This document shows, one piece after another, positions 16,665 to 26,917 of a DNA stretch of 64,000 nucleotides. The stretch spans positions 372,001-436,000 of the forward strand of contig JACCES010000001.1 in the NCBI GenBank assembly GCA_013416455.1, in the 5' to 3' direction. The notes beneath the pieces were generated by a model, which did not search any database, was not told where the DNA came from, and saw nothing but the letters and a program-made list of their open reading frames with translations. The DNA comes from Alcaligenaceae bacterium (GTDB taxonomy: Bacteria; Pseudomonadota; Gammaproteobacteria; Burkholderiales; Burkholderiaceae_B). The translations under genes and the position numbers were made by a program. Within the stretch, counting starts at the first letter, position 1. Every line of letters starts with the position of its first letter.

Positions 16665-18578
16665 ATGCGTGAACATACTTTCATCTTCATCGCCGCCTGC
16701 TTTTGCCTGCTGACGCTGAACCGGCTGCTGCTCGCAGCCTGGCAGTGGCCGCGCGTGCGGGCCGCCGGCGGCCTGTGGCCGATCGTCAAAGGGGGATTCC
16801 GCATCGACGCGGCCCAGATAGCCATGCTGGCGGGCATCCCCGTCATACTGGGGCCGTGGGTGGGCCATCATGTTTTCGCCGATGCGATCACGGCAACATG
16901 GTTTTTCGTGGCGTGGTTCCTGCTCGTGCTGCTGGAGGCCTCCACGCCGCAATTCATCGTCGAATACGATACGCGCCCCAACCGCCTGTATTTCGAATAT
17001 CTCAGACACCCCAGGGAAGTGTCCGGGATGCTGTGGAAGGGCTACAAGCTCGCCATCGTCGTGGCATTGACGCTCATCGTTCTATTGACCTGGGCGGGGT
17101 ATCTGCTTTTCGGCCATGTCCATGCCGATTCGCCGCTTTCATGGCGGCAGCAGGCGTTGTACACCCTCGTCGCCGTACCGCTGATCTTCCTTGCCATTCG
17201 CGGCACCTTGAGCCACAGGCCCATCAACCCGTCCAGCGTGGCGTACTGCGGCGACGGCATGCTCAATACCCTGCCGCTGAATTCGCTCTACAACGTTCTG
17301 TACGCCATATACAGCATGAAGAACGAGCGGTCGGCCGCCGATGTCTATGGCAAGCTGCCCGATGCGGAGGTAAGCCGCGAAGTGAACCGCTGTGCCAGCA
17401 TCAGGCCGACCAGCGAGGATATTCCATCGCTTCACCTCCAGGAACCTCTGCGCAAAAGACCCAGGCCACTGAACGTGGTGATGATCGTCGAAGAAAGCCT
17501 GGGCGCCCAGTATGTCGGAGGCCTCGGCGGCCGCGGCCTGACACCGAACATGGACGAACTGATGCGGCAAGCCTGGAACTTCAGCCGCGCCTACGCAACG
17601 GGAACCCGCTCCGTACGCGGCCTGGAAGCGCTTGTCGCGGGTTTTCCGCCCACCATATCGGACGCCGCCCTGCGCCTCTCCGGGGCACAGCGCAATTTCT
17701 ACACGCTTGCCCAGACGCTCAGGCAGCATGGCTACCGGTCACGCTTCGTCTACGGCGGGGAAGCCCATTTCGACAACATGAAGAGCTTCTTCCTGGGCAA
17801 TGGTTTCGACGAACTGCACGATATCCATTCTTTCGGGAAGCCCGCATTCGTGGGAACCTGGGGGGCATCCGATGAGGACATGTTCAACAAGCTGGACAGG
17901 CTATTGAGCGACCCGCCCGATCACCAGCCGACATTCACCCTGGCGTTCTCGGTAAGCAATCATTCGCCCTGGGAATATCCGGAAGGAAGAATAAAAGTGG
18001 ACGGCGATCCGGCAACGATCGAAAACACCGTGCGCTACGCGGATTGGGCAATGGGCCGTTTCTTCGAACAGGCCAGGGCGTCGGAATACTGGAAAGATAC
18101 GGTATTCCTGGTCGCGGCGGATCATGATTCCCGCGTGTTCGGCGCGAACCTCGTTCCCTTGCGGCATTTCCATATTCCCGCCTTCATCCTCGGCGCCGAT
18201 GTGGCTCCGCGCCAGGATACGCGCATCATCAGCCAGATCGACCTGCCGGCCACCCTGCTTTCATTGATCGGCATTCGCAGTGAACACCCGATGATCGGAC
18301 ACGATCTCACCCTTCCCGGCGGCGGCGGCCGGGCCATGATGCAGTATGGGGAAAACTACGGGTATCTCAAGAACGAGGCGCTGCTCGTTCTGGAACCGCA
18401 TCGGCCGGCCAGCCAGTACCTGTATTCAGCCCCCGCGTCCTATACGCCCCGGCAGGTCGACAGCTTGTTGCTCAAAGAAGCATTGAGCCACGTTCTTTGG
18501 CCCGCCTGGGTATACAAGAACCACGCCTACACCCTGCCGCAGCTGCGTGCCAGGCAAGCGGCGCCGGCCCTTTCATGA
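16665..18578 (+). CDS. Membrane sulfatase-fold transferase (LTA synthase / OpgB-like)
   Basis: A 637-residue protein with about five membrane helices in the first 200 residues, then a large periplasmic alkaline-phosphatase/sulfatase domain. Landmarks are VVMIVEESLGAQYVG (metal Glu), the nucleophile Thr in AYATGTRSVRGLEA, SVSNHSPWEYPEG and the metal site AADHDSR. This is the architecture of lipoteichoic acid synthase and of OpgB phosphoglycerol transferases, which take head groups from phosphatidylglycerol and release diacylglycerol. dgkA follows 36 bases later, which supports that use. I chose the ATG at 16665; alternatives at 16647 and 16650 would add 5-6 residues. Confidence 0.85.
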   Translation: MREHTFIFIAACFCLLTLNRLLLAAWQWPRVRAAGGLWPIVKGGFRIDAAQIAMLAGIPVILGPWVGHHVFADAITATWFFVAWFLLVLLEASTPQFIVEYDTRPNRLYFEYLRHPREVSGMLWKGYKLAIVVALTLIVLLTWAGYLLFGHVHADSPLSWRQQALYTLVAVPLIFLAIRGTLSHRPINPSSVAYCGDGMLNTLPLNSLYNVLYAIYSMKNERSAADVYGKLPDAEVSREVNRCASIRPTSEDIPSLHLQEPLRKRPRPLNVVMIVEESLGAQYVGGLGGRGLTPNMDELMRQAWNFSRAYATGTRSVRGLEALVAGFPPTISDAALRLSGAQRNFYTLAQTLRQHGYRSRFVYGGEAHFDNMKSFFLGNGFDELHDIHSFGKPAFVGTWGASDEDMFNKLDRLLSDPPDHQPTFTLAFSVSNHSPWEYPEGRIKVDGDPATIENTVRYADWAMGRFFEQARASEYWKDTVFLVAADHDSRVFGANLVPLRHFHIPAFILGADVAPRQDTRIISQIDLPATLLSLIGIRSEHPMIGHDLTLPGGGGRAMMQYGENYGYLKNEALLVLEPHRPASQYLYSAPASYTPRQVDSLLLKEALSHVLWPAWVYKNHAYTLPQLRARQAAPALS

Positions 18579-18614
18579 AATCGCGTCCAAAGCCGCCGCC
18601 CGGGCCGCTCCGCC

Positions 18615-18983
18615 ATGTATTCACCGTATAAAAGCAAAGGCGGGCTTTCCCGCCTGATCAAGGCGCTGGGCTATTCAATGAAGGGGCTGAAGACCGCCCT
18701 CAGGCATGAAGCCGCCTTCCGGCAGGAACTGCTGCTGACGATCGTGCTCATTCCGCTGGCGCTATGGGTGAGCCGGAACCTGCTCGAAGCCGTGCTGCTG
18801 ATAGGTGTACTGGTCTTCGTATTGATCGTCGAGCTGCTGAATTCCGCGCTGGAAACCCTCGCCGATTCGATCACCATCGAGCACCACCCGCTGATAGAGC
18901 GTGCCAAAGACCTCGGAAGCGCGGCCGTACTGCTGTCCATCGGCCTTGCCGTGCTGGTCTGGGCCGGCGTGATCTGGGCGTAA
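18615..18983 (+). CDS. dgkA: Diacylglycerol kinase
   Basis: A 122-residue integral membrane kinase of the DgkA family with three membrane helices. It keeps the catalytic and binding residues in HEAAFRQELLL, VELLNSALETLAD and RAKDLGSAAVL. It phosphorylates diacylglycerol to phosphatidate for lipid recycling. Directly behind a sulfatase-fold transferase that should release diacylglycerol, it completes a simple lipid cycle. Confidence 0.95.
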   Translation: MYSPYKSKGGLSRLIKALGYSMKGLKTALRHEAAFRQELLLTIVLIPLALWVSRNLLEAVLLIGVLVFVLIVELLNSALETLADSITIEHHPLIERAKDLGSAAVLLSIGLAVLVWAGVIWA

Positions 18984-19082
18984 GCCGTCCTGGCCGTTGT
19001 TCCGGAGCCGTCGGACTGCCTCGCAAGCCATGAGCGATGCCGCTTCCGCCCAAGCGGGAAACTCCACACTGCGCGCAGGGAT

Positions 19083-19877
19083 ATGGGTGATAGAATGAAC
19101 ACCCCGAACCCGCCGGACCCGGAGATGAGCACCAGCATCCCCCGTTCTCTCGTCAAGAATCTCGATCTCTTCCGGGCCGTCCCCGACAAAGATCTGGACA
19201 CCGTGCTTGCCATTGCTCAGCCCATGCGCCTGAATGCGGGGGATGCCGTTTTCCAGCAGGGCCAGAACGCCGAGCACTTCTTCATCCTGCTGCATGGCCA
19301 CCTCAAGGTCATGCAGACCACATCCGAGGGCGAGCAGGTCATGGTCCGCTACGTCATTCCCGGCGAAGTCTTCGGCATTGCCAAGGCCATGCGGCGGCCC
19401 ACCTACCCCGCGACCTGCCTGGCCGTCGAAGAAAGCATCGTCCTGGGCTGGCCTTCCACCGAGTGGGACCACTTCATGACCGGCAATCTGCAGTTCGCCG
19501 CCAACGCGCTGCAGACGGTCGGCCAGCGGCTGCAGGACGCCCACGCGCGCATCCAGGAACTGTCCACCGAAGAGGTCGAACAACGGGTCGCCCGCTGCAT
19601 CCTGCGGCTGGTCGATTCATCAGGCGAAAAAACCGAAGAAGGCGTTTCCATCAACTTCCCGATCACCCGCCAGGAAATCGCCGAAATGACCGGCACCACG
19701 CTGCACACGGTAAGCCGGCTGCTGAGCGCCTGGAAAGACCGCGGCCTGGTCAACACGGGCCGCAAGCGCGTCACCGTACTCAAGGTGGATGACCTGATCC
19801 GCCTGGCGGAAGGCGGCCAGGCCGGCGCCGGCCAGGATGCGTCGGCACGCAGACGGAACCCGGTGCAGCCGCTCTGA
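19083..19877 (+). CDS. Crp/Fnr-family regulator, Dnr/NnrR-like, likely nitrogen-oxide responsive
   Basis: A 264-residue regulator: cyclic-nucleotide-type sensor barrel (about 20-130; GDAVFQQGQNAEHFFILLHG), long dimer helix and a C-terminal helix-turn-helix (ITRQEIAEMTGTTLHTVSRLLSAWKDRGLV landmarks: RQEIAEM, HTVSRLLS). The N-terminal cysteine cluster of oxygen-sensing FNR is absent, so a Dnr/NnrR/NarR-type sensor is more likely. Its place between nirK and nirV supports control of nitrite reduction. In-frame ATGs at 19083 and 19095 are both usable. The C-terminal tail after residue 240 is Gly/Ala/Arg-rich. Confidence 0.82.
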   Translation: MGDRMNTPNPPDPEMSTSIPRSLVKNLDLFRAVPDKDLDTVLAIAQPMRLNAGDAVFQQGQNAEHFFILLHGHLKVMQTTSEGEQVMVRYVIPGEVFGIAKAMRRPTYPATCLAVEESIVLGWPSTEWDHFMTGNLQFAANALQTVGQRLQDAHARIQELSTEEVEQRVARCILRLVDSSGEKTEEGVSINFPITRQEIAEMTGTTLHTVSRLLSAWKDRGLVNTGRKRVTVLKVDDLIRLAEGGQAGAGQDASARRRNPVQPL

Positions 19878-19909
19878 CCCCGGCATTGCGCCGCCGCGCC
19901 CGGCATGCG

Positions 19910-20758
19910 TCAGGGCCGCGTGTCGCGCACCAGCCTGATCCCCAGATTGGCCGGCGGGATGCCCACCGAGCAGGCACCGCCCTTGGGGTCGCGTATGAAA
20001 TCCGTGATCAGGCTGTAGTGCGAACCGGCAACCACCCGCACACCGCAGTTCTCGTTGGGCGGCAGCATCGAGTTGCCGTCTTCGTCGAGATACTCGCGAA
20101 CGTGGCAGGTGTCGGTCCATTCCCACACATTGCCGCCCAGGTCCTGCACACCGGCCGCGTTGACGCCGAAGCTGCCAAAGGGCTTGGGAACGGCGTCTTC
20201 CGAAACCTTGCGCTGGGCTTCCAGCGCGTACTCGGCCAGCCAGCGCTGGGCGGGGTTGTCGGAGTCGTAGAGGTCAAGGCGCATTTCTTCCTTGTAGGCT
20301 TCGCCCGCGGCATACAGCCATTCCGCGTAGGTGGGCAGACGGTAGCTGCCGCCGGCCCGCCCGCTGTACCACTTCGCGTAATCGGTGGCGTCCTGCCAGC
20401 TCACCCCCACCACCGGACGATCGGGCGCCACCGCGCCGCGCAGTGACTTGTCGAGCGGCCGACAGCCCTTGTCGCGCACGCATTCGGCATATTCGGCCTG
20501 GCTCACCTGGCGCTTCATGATGTGTACGGGCTGATCGAAGCGGGCCGTCATCCGCCTGGGGGCGACCGGCCTGCCGTTCATCAGCCCTTCGGCGGTCGAG
20601 TAGTATTCCACCTGGCCGGGCGCGATGGCGACGAACAGGTCTTCGGGGGCCCCGGCGGCGAACGCCTGCGGGCCCGGGTACGCGCCCAGGGCAAGGGCGG
20701 CAAAGCCGCCGGCGGCGGCCAGGCGGGACATGGCGGAGACGATCGTGGGCAAACGCAT
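19910..20758 (-). CDS. nirV: NirV-like protein (formylglycine-generating-enzyme fold)
   Basis: A 282-residue exported SUMF1/FGE-fold protein, with a signal peptide at about 1-34. Landmarks are RQVSQAEYAECV, PVVGVSWQDATDYAKWYSG, YRLPTYAEWLYAAG, DLGGNVWEWTDTC and NLGIRLVRD. NirV proteins of this family are encoded beside nirK in many denitrifiers, though their function is not settled. Here it is 3.4 kb from nirK, with the lipid genes and the regulator between. It is convergent with the regulator gene (32-base gap). Confidence 0.85.
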   Translation of the reverse strand: MRLPTIVSAMSRLAAAGGFAALALGAYPGPQAFAAGAPEDLFVAIAPGQVEYYSTAEGLMNGRPVAPRRMTARFDQPVHIMKRQVSQAEYAECVRDKGCRPLDKSLRGAVAPDRPVVGVSWQDATDYAKWYSGRAGGSYRLPTYAEWLYAAGEAYKEEMRLDLYDSDNPAQRWLAEYALEAQRKVSEDAVPKPFGSFGVNAAGVQDLGGNVWEWTDTCHVREYLDEDGNSMLPPNENCGVRVVAGSHYSLITDFIRDPKGGACSVGIPPANLGIRLVRDTRP

Positions 20759-20776
20759 GGCGGTCCTTGTCTTCTC

Positions 20777-20799
20777 GCGGGCCGCCTTGCGCGGCCCGC
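20777..20799 (-). terminator. Hairpin after the pnt operon
   Basis: A perfect 9-base inverted repeat (GCGGGCCGC / GCGGCCCGC, 5-base loop) lies between the end of pntB and the start of nirV, both on the minus strand. It is a GC-rich stop hairpin without a long T run, or may serve in the nirV leader. Confidence 0.55.
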
Positions 20800-20883
20800 C
20801 ATGACTTCATTGGACTACAACGGTGCCATGCGGTCTTTGTGCCAGGACAAGTTCAAACGTGAACCACACGGAGGCGGCACGGC

Positions 20884-22305
20884 CTATTCGATGGCCTTCA
20901 CCATGTCCTCGACCACTTTCTTGGCGTCGCCGAAGACCATCATGGTCTTGTCCATGTAGAACAGTTCATTGTCCAGGCCGGCATAGCCGGCGGCCATGGA
21001 GCGCTTGTTCACGATCACGGTCTTGGCCTTGTAGGCTTCCAGGATGGGCATGCCGTAGATGGGCGTGCCCTTCTGCAGCGCGGCAGGATTGACGACGTCG
21101 TTGGCCCCCAGGACGATGGCCACATCGACCTGGCCGAACTCGCCATTGATGTCGTCCATCTCGAACACCTGGTCGTAGGGCACCTCGGCCTCGGCGAGCA
21201 GCACGTTCATATGCCCGGGCATGCGTCCGGCCACCGGGTGAATGGCATATTTCACGGTGACGCCCGCTTCCGTCAGCTTCTCGGCCAGTTCCTTGACGGC
21301 ATGCTGCGCGCGCGCGACGGCCAGGCCGTAACCCGGCACGATCACCACCGTTTCGGCATTGCCCAGGATGAAGGCGGCATCGTCCGCGCTGCCGCTCTTC
21401 ACGCTGCGCTGCTCTTGCGCGCCGGCGGCGGCGCTGCCGCCATCACCGCCGAAGCCGCCCAGAATCACATTGAAGAACGAGCGGTTCATGGCCTTGCACA
21501 TGATGTAGCTCAGAATGGCGCCCGACGAGCCCACCAGTGAACCGGCGATGATCAGCATGCTGTTGTTCAGGCTGAAGCCGATGCCCGCGGCCGCCCAGCC
21601 CGAATAGCTGTTGAGCATGGACACCACCACCGGCATGTCGGCCCCGCCGATCGGGATGATCAGCAGCACGCCCAGCGCGAAGCCCAGGGCGATGACCAGC
21701 ATGATGTCCATCCAGCTCTGCGAGTGCCAGAAGCCGAAGATGAAGAAGGCCGAAGCCAGCCCCAGCGCGGCATTGAGCAGGTGCTGGCCCTTGAACTGCA
21801 CGGGCGCGCCCTGGAACAGGCGGAACTTGTACTTGCCGCTGAGCTTGCCGAAGGCGATCACCGACCCGGTGAAGGTCACAGCGCCGATGAAGGCGCCCAG
21901 CGCGAGTTCCACGCGGTTGCCGCCGGGTATGGGCCCGCCGGGTTCAGCGATCTGGAATGCCCAGGGCTCGGCCACCGCCGCCACCGCAATGAACACCGCG
22001 GCCAGGCCGATCATGCTGTGCATGAAGGCCACGAGTTCCGGCATCTTGGTCATTTCGACGCGCCGGGCCATCATGGTGCCGACCGAGCCGCCGACCAGCA
22101 GCCCGAGCAGCACCCAGCCCAGGCCCAGAGGCGTGGCGGCGAGGGTGATGATCAACCCCGCCGTTGTCAGCATGGCGATGGCCATGCCGACCATGCCGAA
22201 GATGTTCCCACGGATGGAGGTCGTGGGATGGGACAGGCCCTTGAGGGCCTGGATGAAGCAGACCGACGCGATCAGGTAGAGAAAGACGACGAGATTCATG
22301 CTCAT
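20884..22305 (-). CDS. pntB: NAD(P) transhydrogenase subunit beta
   Basis: PntB carries the NADP(H)-binding domain III and most of the proton channel of the membrane transhydrogenase. The 473-residue protein has about eight to nine membrane helices, a central Gly/Ala-rich linker, and the C-terminal dIII fold with VIVPGYGLAVARAQ, HPVAGRMPGHMNVLLAEA, MDDINGEFGQVDVAIVLGANDVVNPAA and NKRSMAAGYAG landmarks. Its ATG overlaps the stop of the preceding gene in an ATGA. Confidence 0.97.
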   Translation of the reverse strand: MSMNLVVFLYLIASVCFIQALKGLSHPTTSIRGNIFGMVGMAIAMLTTAGLIITLAATPLGLGWVLLGLLVGGSVGTMMARRVEMTKMPELVAFMHSMIGLAAVFIAVAAVAEPWAFQIAEPGGPIPGGNRVELALGAFIGAVTFTGSVIAFGKLSGKYKFRLFQGAPVQFKGQHLLNAALGLASAFFIFGFWHSQSWMDIMLVIALGFALGVLLIIPIGGADMPVVVSMLNSYSGWAAAGIGFSLNNSMLIIAGSLVGSSGAILSYIMCKAMNRSFFNVILGGFGGDGGSAAAGAQEQRSVKSGSADDAAFILGNAETVVIVPGYGLAVARAQHAVKELAEKLTEAGVTVKYAIHPVAGRMPGHMNVLLAEAEVPYDQVFEMDDINGEFGQVDVAIVLGANDVVNPAALQKGTPIYGMPILEAYKAKTVIVNKRSMAAGYAGLDNELFYMDKTMMVFGDAKKVVEDMVKAIE

Positions 22306-22628
22306 TTGGCGGCTCCTTCGCGGGCGCCCGGTGCCTTGCGTTCCTTCTTCTTGAACATTTCGAGCATGCGGCGCGTCACGAGAAAGCCCCCGAAGACATT
22401 GACCGCGGCCAGCGCCACCGCCAGCACCCCCATGGTTCTGCCCAGGGAGGTTTCAGTCAGCGCCGCGGCCAGCATCGCCCCGACGATGACAATGGCGGAA
22501 ATCGCGTTGGTGACCGCCATCAGCGGTGTATGCAGGGCCGGCGTGACGTTCCAGACGACGTGATAGCCGACATAAATGGCCAGCACGAAGATGATCAGGT
22601 TCATCAGGAGTGGCGAGATCGATTCCAT
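22302..22628 (-). CDS. pntAB: NAD(P) transhydrogenase subunit alpha part 2 (membrane part)
   Basis: A 108-residue membrane subunit with three helices (LIIFVLAIYVGYHVVW, PLMAVTNAISAIVIVGAML, TMGVLAVALAAVNVFGGFLVT by landmark) and a basic C-terminus. In this organism the alpha chain is split into two genes, as in many proteobacteria. It overlaps pntB by 4 bases. Confidence 0.96.
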   Translation of the reverse strand: MESISPLLMNLIIFVLAIYVGYHVVWNVTPALHTPLMAVTNAISAIVIVGAMLAAALTETSLGRTMGVLAVALAAVNVFGGFLVTRRMLEMFKKKERKAPGAREGAAK

Positions 22629-22703
22629 GGATTTGTGACCTTTCAGTAACGCTTCATTGGTTGAATTGGCTGGCCTGGCGGGCTTCCCGCGGCCGGTGCG
22701 GGC

Positions 22704-23837
<1,134 letters not shown>

Positions 23838-24038
23838 GTTTGCTCCCGTGATTGAGCCGCCCAGTGTTTGGGCCGGCGAATCAGTTTGACACAAACCTTG
23901 AATATTTACACAAACTCAAGCGCGGGCGCAATGCCAAACCGGTGGAAAGAAAACAACCACGGAAAAAAGTACGGGGAAAACAGGCCGGGAGGGGTACTGC
24001 CGGCGGGAAAGCGGCAATACCCCGGACGGCGGCGGGTA

Positions 24039-25046
24039 TCAGGCGCCGGCCGGATGGTGGCCCGCGGCATGCGCCTGCTGGTCGGCGTGATACGAGGACC
24101 GCACCATGGCGCCCACCGCCGCATGGGTGAAGCCCATGGCATAGGCTTCCCGCTCGAACATCTTGAAAGTGTCGGGATGCACGTAGCGCATGACCGGCAG
24201 ATGATGTGCCGATGGCTGCAGATACTGGCCGATGGTCAGCATTTCGATATCGTGCTCGCGCATGTCGCGCATGACCTGCAGGATCTCGTCATCGGTCTCG
24301 CCCAGGCCGACCATGAGGCCCGACTTGGTGGGGACCGTGGGGCATATCGCCTTGAAATCCTTCAGGAGCTTGAGGGAATGCATGTAGTCGGCACCCGGCC
24401 TGGCCTGCTTGTAGAGGCGCGGCACGGTTTCGAGGTTGTGATTCATGACGTCGGGCGGCTGCACCTGGAAAATGTCCAGCGCGCGCTGCAGGCGGCCACG
24501 GAAGTCGGGCACCAGCACTTCGATGCGCGTCGAAGGGGAATGGTGCCGCACTTCGCGTATGCAGTCGGCGAAATGGGCCGCCCCGCCGTCACGCAGGTCG
24601 TCGCGGTCGACCGATGTGATGACGACATAGGACAGCCGCATGGCGCCGATGCTGCGCGCCAGATTGGCGGGCTCGTCGACATCCAGCGGATCGGGCCGGC
24701 CATGGCCGACGTCACAGAACGGGCAGCGGCGCGTGCACTTGTCGCCCATGATCATGAAAGTGGCCGTACCCTTGCCGAAGCATTCGCCGATGTTCGGGCA
24801 GGAGGCCTCTTCACAGACCGTGAACATATTGTTTTCACGGAGAATGCGCTTGATGTCGTGGAACCGCGACCCCGGCGCCGCGGCCTTCACGCGGATCCAT
24901 TCCGGTTTCTTCAGGCGCTCGGCCTGAACGACCTTGATCGGGAGGCGCGACGTCTTGTCGGCGGACTTCTGCTTGGCGGAGGGGTCATAGGCTGCCGGGC
25001 GGACCGTGGGTTTGCGCTCGGCGGCCTGCTCATCGATTATGGACAT
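24039..25046 (-). CDS. lipA: Lipoyl synthase
   Basis: A radical SAM enzyme that inserts two sulfurs into protein-bound octanoyl groups. The 335-residue protein has both iron-sulfur clusters: the auxiliary [12 protein letters not shown] and the radical [11 protein letters not shown], plus [22 protein letters not shown] and [12 protein letters not shown]. The C-terminal tail is His/Ala-rich. It lies behind lipB but an enoyl-CoA hydratase gene separates the two. Confidence 0.97.
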   Translation of the reverse strand: MSIIDEQAAERKPTVRPAAYDPSAKQKSADKTSRLPIKVVQAERLKKPEWIRVKAAAPGSRFHDIKRILRENNMFTVCEEASCPNIGECFGKGTATFMIMGDKCTRRCPFCDVGHGRPDPLDVDEPANLARSIGAMRLSYVVITSVDRDDLRDGGAAHFADCIREVRHHSPSTRIEVLVPDFRGRLQRALDIFQVQPPDVMNHNLETVPRLYKQARPGADYMHSLKLLKDFKAICPTVPTKSGLMVGLGETDDEILQVMRDMREHDIEMLTIGQYLQPSAHHLPVMRYVHPDTFKMFEREAYAMGFTHAAVGAMVRSSYHADQQAHAAGHHPAGA

Positions 25047-25119
25047 ACGCTTCCTGGCTGCGGGTGGTACCGGGCATTTTAGCGCGCCGGCGACGGCGGC
25101 TCATAATGCCCCCCTGCAT

Positions 25120-25905
25120 TCACCGGCCTTTCCAGACCGGATCGCGCTTGTTGATGAAGGCGTCGATGCCCTCGAAAACGTCTTCGGCCATCATGTTGCC
25201 GGCCATGACCCCGGCGGCGTAGTCATAGGCCGCATCCAGGGCCATGCCGCGCTGCCGGTGGAACATTGCCTTGCCGGTGCGCACGGCCACCGGGCTTTTT
25301 GCGGCTATCGTCGCCACCAGCGCGTCGACGGCGGCATCCAGTTCCGCGGCCGGCACCGCGCGGTTGATGAGCCCGTGCCGGACGGCGTCCTCGGCGCCGA
25401 TGAATTCGCCCGTGATCAGCATTTCGAAGGCCTTCTTGGCCGCCACATTGCGCGACAGCGCCACGGCCGGCGTCGAGCAGAACAGGCCCACATTGATGCC
25501 CGACACCGCGAACTTCGCGGTATCCGCCGCGACCGCGAGGTCGCAGCTGGCCACCAGCTGGCAGCCGGCCGCGGTGGCCATGCCATGCACCTTGGCGATG
25601 ACCGGCAGCGGAAAGCCGACGATGGACTGCATCAGCCGGCCGCACTGGCCGAAAAGCCGCAGGTAATAGTCGTGGTCGCGATTGGCCTGCATCTGCTTGA
25701 GATCGTGGCCGGCGCAGAAGGCGCGGCCCGAAGCCTCTAATACGGCGCAGCGCAGGGATTCGTCGCCGGCCGCCTCATCGAGGGCGTCCTGCAATGCGGC
25801 GAGCACGTCTTCGGACAGGGCGTTGAACTTCCCCGGACGGTTGAGCGTCAGCGTCAGCACGCCCTGTGCAAGCCTGCCGGTGACCGGCGGTTCCATCGTA
25901 TCCAT
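25120..25905 (-). CDS. Enoyl-CoA hydratase/isomerase family protein (crotonase fold)
   Basis: A 261-residue crotonase: LTLNRPGKFNALSEDVLAAL, the oxyanion-hole strands GRAFCAGHDLKQM and HGMATAAGCQLVASCDLAVAAD by landmark, and the SGINVGLFCSTPAVALSRNV segment. The two catalytic Glu of true hydratases are not clear (the second position reads in the GINVGLF region), so isomerase or hydrolase activity is possible, as in ECHDC3-like proteins. The ATG at 25905 has a strong AAAGGAG. It stands between lipB and lipA. Confidence 0.87.
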   Translation of the reverse strand: MDTMEPPVTGRLAQGVLTLTLNRPGKFNALSEDVLAALQDALDEAAGDESLRCAVLEASGRAFCAGHDLKQMQANRDHDYYLRLFGQCGRLMQSIVGFPLPVIAKVHGMATAAGCQLVASCDLAVAADTAKFAVSGINVGLFCSTPAVALSRNVAAKKAFEMLITGEFIGAEDAVRHGLINRAVPAAELDAAVDALVATIAAKSPVAVRTGKAMFHRQRGMALDAAYDYAAGVMAGNMMAEDVFEGIDAFINKRDPVWKGR

Positions 25906-25961
25906 GATCGTCTCCTTTGTTGCATCGGCCCGCGCGGCAGGCGCCGTACCGGGCACGTTCA

Positions 25962-26612
25962 TCATTCCTCGAAAACGGCATCCAGGCGCCCCATCAGGCG
26001 ATCCGCCGCCTGCGTCAGGGTGCATGATATCCCGCAACGGCGCAGATCAACCGTGGGAAGCCCCTCGTAGCCACAGGGATTGATGCCCGAGAAGGGCGCC
26101 AGATCCATGTCGATGTTCAGGGACAGCCCATGATAGGCCCGGCCATTGCGTATCTTGATGCCTAGCGCGGCGATCTTGGCCAGCTGCGCCCCGCCGGGAT
26201 CGTAGGCGCCGCGCCCCGCATCATAAGGAGCGTAGACACCCGGCGCGCCGGCTTTGCGGCCGGCGCCGGACAGCCCGAGATCGGCCAGCGTGCCGATGAT
26301 GGCGTCTTCGAGCATCTCGACGTATTCCTTCACGAACACGCCGCGGCGGCGCAGATCGAACAGGCAATAGGCCACCAGCTGGCCCGGCCCATGATAGGTG
26401 ACCTGCCCGCCGCGATCGCAGTGGACGACCTCGATGCCCCCGGCATCGAGCAGGTGCTCTTGTCTGCCCGCCTGCCCCAAAGTGTAGACGGGCGCATGCT
26501 CGACCAGCCAGACTTCGTCGGGCGTGTCCGTATCGCGCGCTTCGGTGAATTCCTTCATGGCTTCCCAGACGGGAAGATAGGGAGCGCCTTCCGGCAGCCA
26601 GCGGTATTCCAT
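25962..26612 (-). CDS. lipB: Octanoyltransferase
   Basis: LipB moves octanoyl from acyl carrier protein to lipoyl domains. In 216 residues it shows [17 protein letters not shown], the signature [34 protein letters not shown] with the catalytic lysine, and [15 protein letters not shown] with the acyl-accepting cysteine. The family length is normal. ybeD lies 7 bases upstream of its start, giving one transcription unit. Confidence 0.97.
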   Translation of the reverse strand: MEYRWLPEGAPYLPVWEAMKEFTEARDTDTPDEVWLVEHAPVYTLGQAGRQEHLLDAGGIEVVHCDRGGQVTYHGPGQLVAYCLFDLRRRGVFVKEYVEMLEDAIIGTLADLGLSGAGRKAGAPGVYAPYDAGRGAYDPGGAQLAKIAALGIKIRNGRAYHGLSLNIDMDLAPFSGINPCGYEGLPTVDLRRCGISCTLTQAADRLMGRLDAVFEE

Positions 26613-26619
26613 GGCTACG

Positions 26620-26895
26620 CTACAGGACGACGCTCACCATGGGATGCCCATGCAGGCCGCGGTACAGCTCGTCGAGCTGCTCGCGCGAGGTGGCGCGCAC
26701 GGTGAAGGTCACGCTCAGATAGTTGCCCGCCTTGCTGGCGCGCATTTCCACCGTGGCCGGGTCGAAGCCGGGGTCGTGGCGCTGCACGACTTCTGTCAGC
26801 ACCTGTGCGAAATCGGGATGCGCCCTGCCCATGACCTTGATGGGAAAGTCGCAGGGGTATTCGATCAGGGATTCCTCGGGCGGTATGTCTTTCAT
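26620..26895 (-). CDS. ybeD: DUF493 (YbeD) family protein
   Basis: A 91-residue protein of the YbeD/DUF493 family, an ACT-like small fold of unknown exact function often placed before lipB. Landmarks are [54 protein letters not shown] and [11 protein letters not shown]. The ATG at 26895 begins the conserved part; the upstream frame to 26964 is noise. lipB follows at 7 bases. Confidence 0.93.
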   Translation of the reverse strand: MKDIPPEESLIEYPCDFPIKVMGRAHPDFAQVLTEVVQRHDPGFDPATVEMRASKAGNYLSVTFTVRATSREQLDELYRGLHGHPMVSVVL

Positions 26896-26917
26896 TTGAA
26901 AACCGTGGTCGGAAAAT

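Noticed and set aside
23889-23915. Two ACACAAAC direct repeats 19 bases apart upstream of pntAA
   Set aside because: Possible regulator site, but only two short copies and no known regulator pattern, so it was not listed as a feature.
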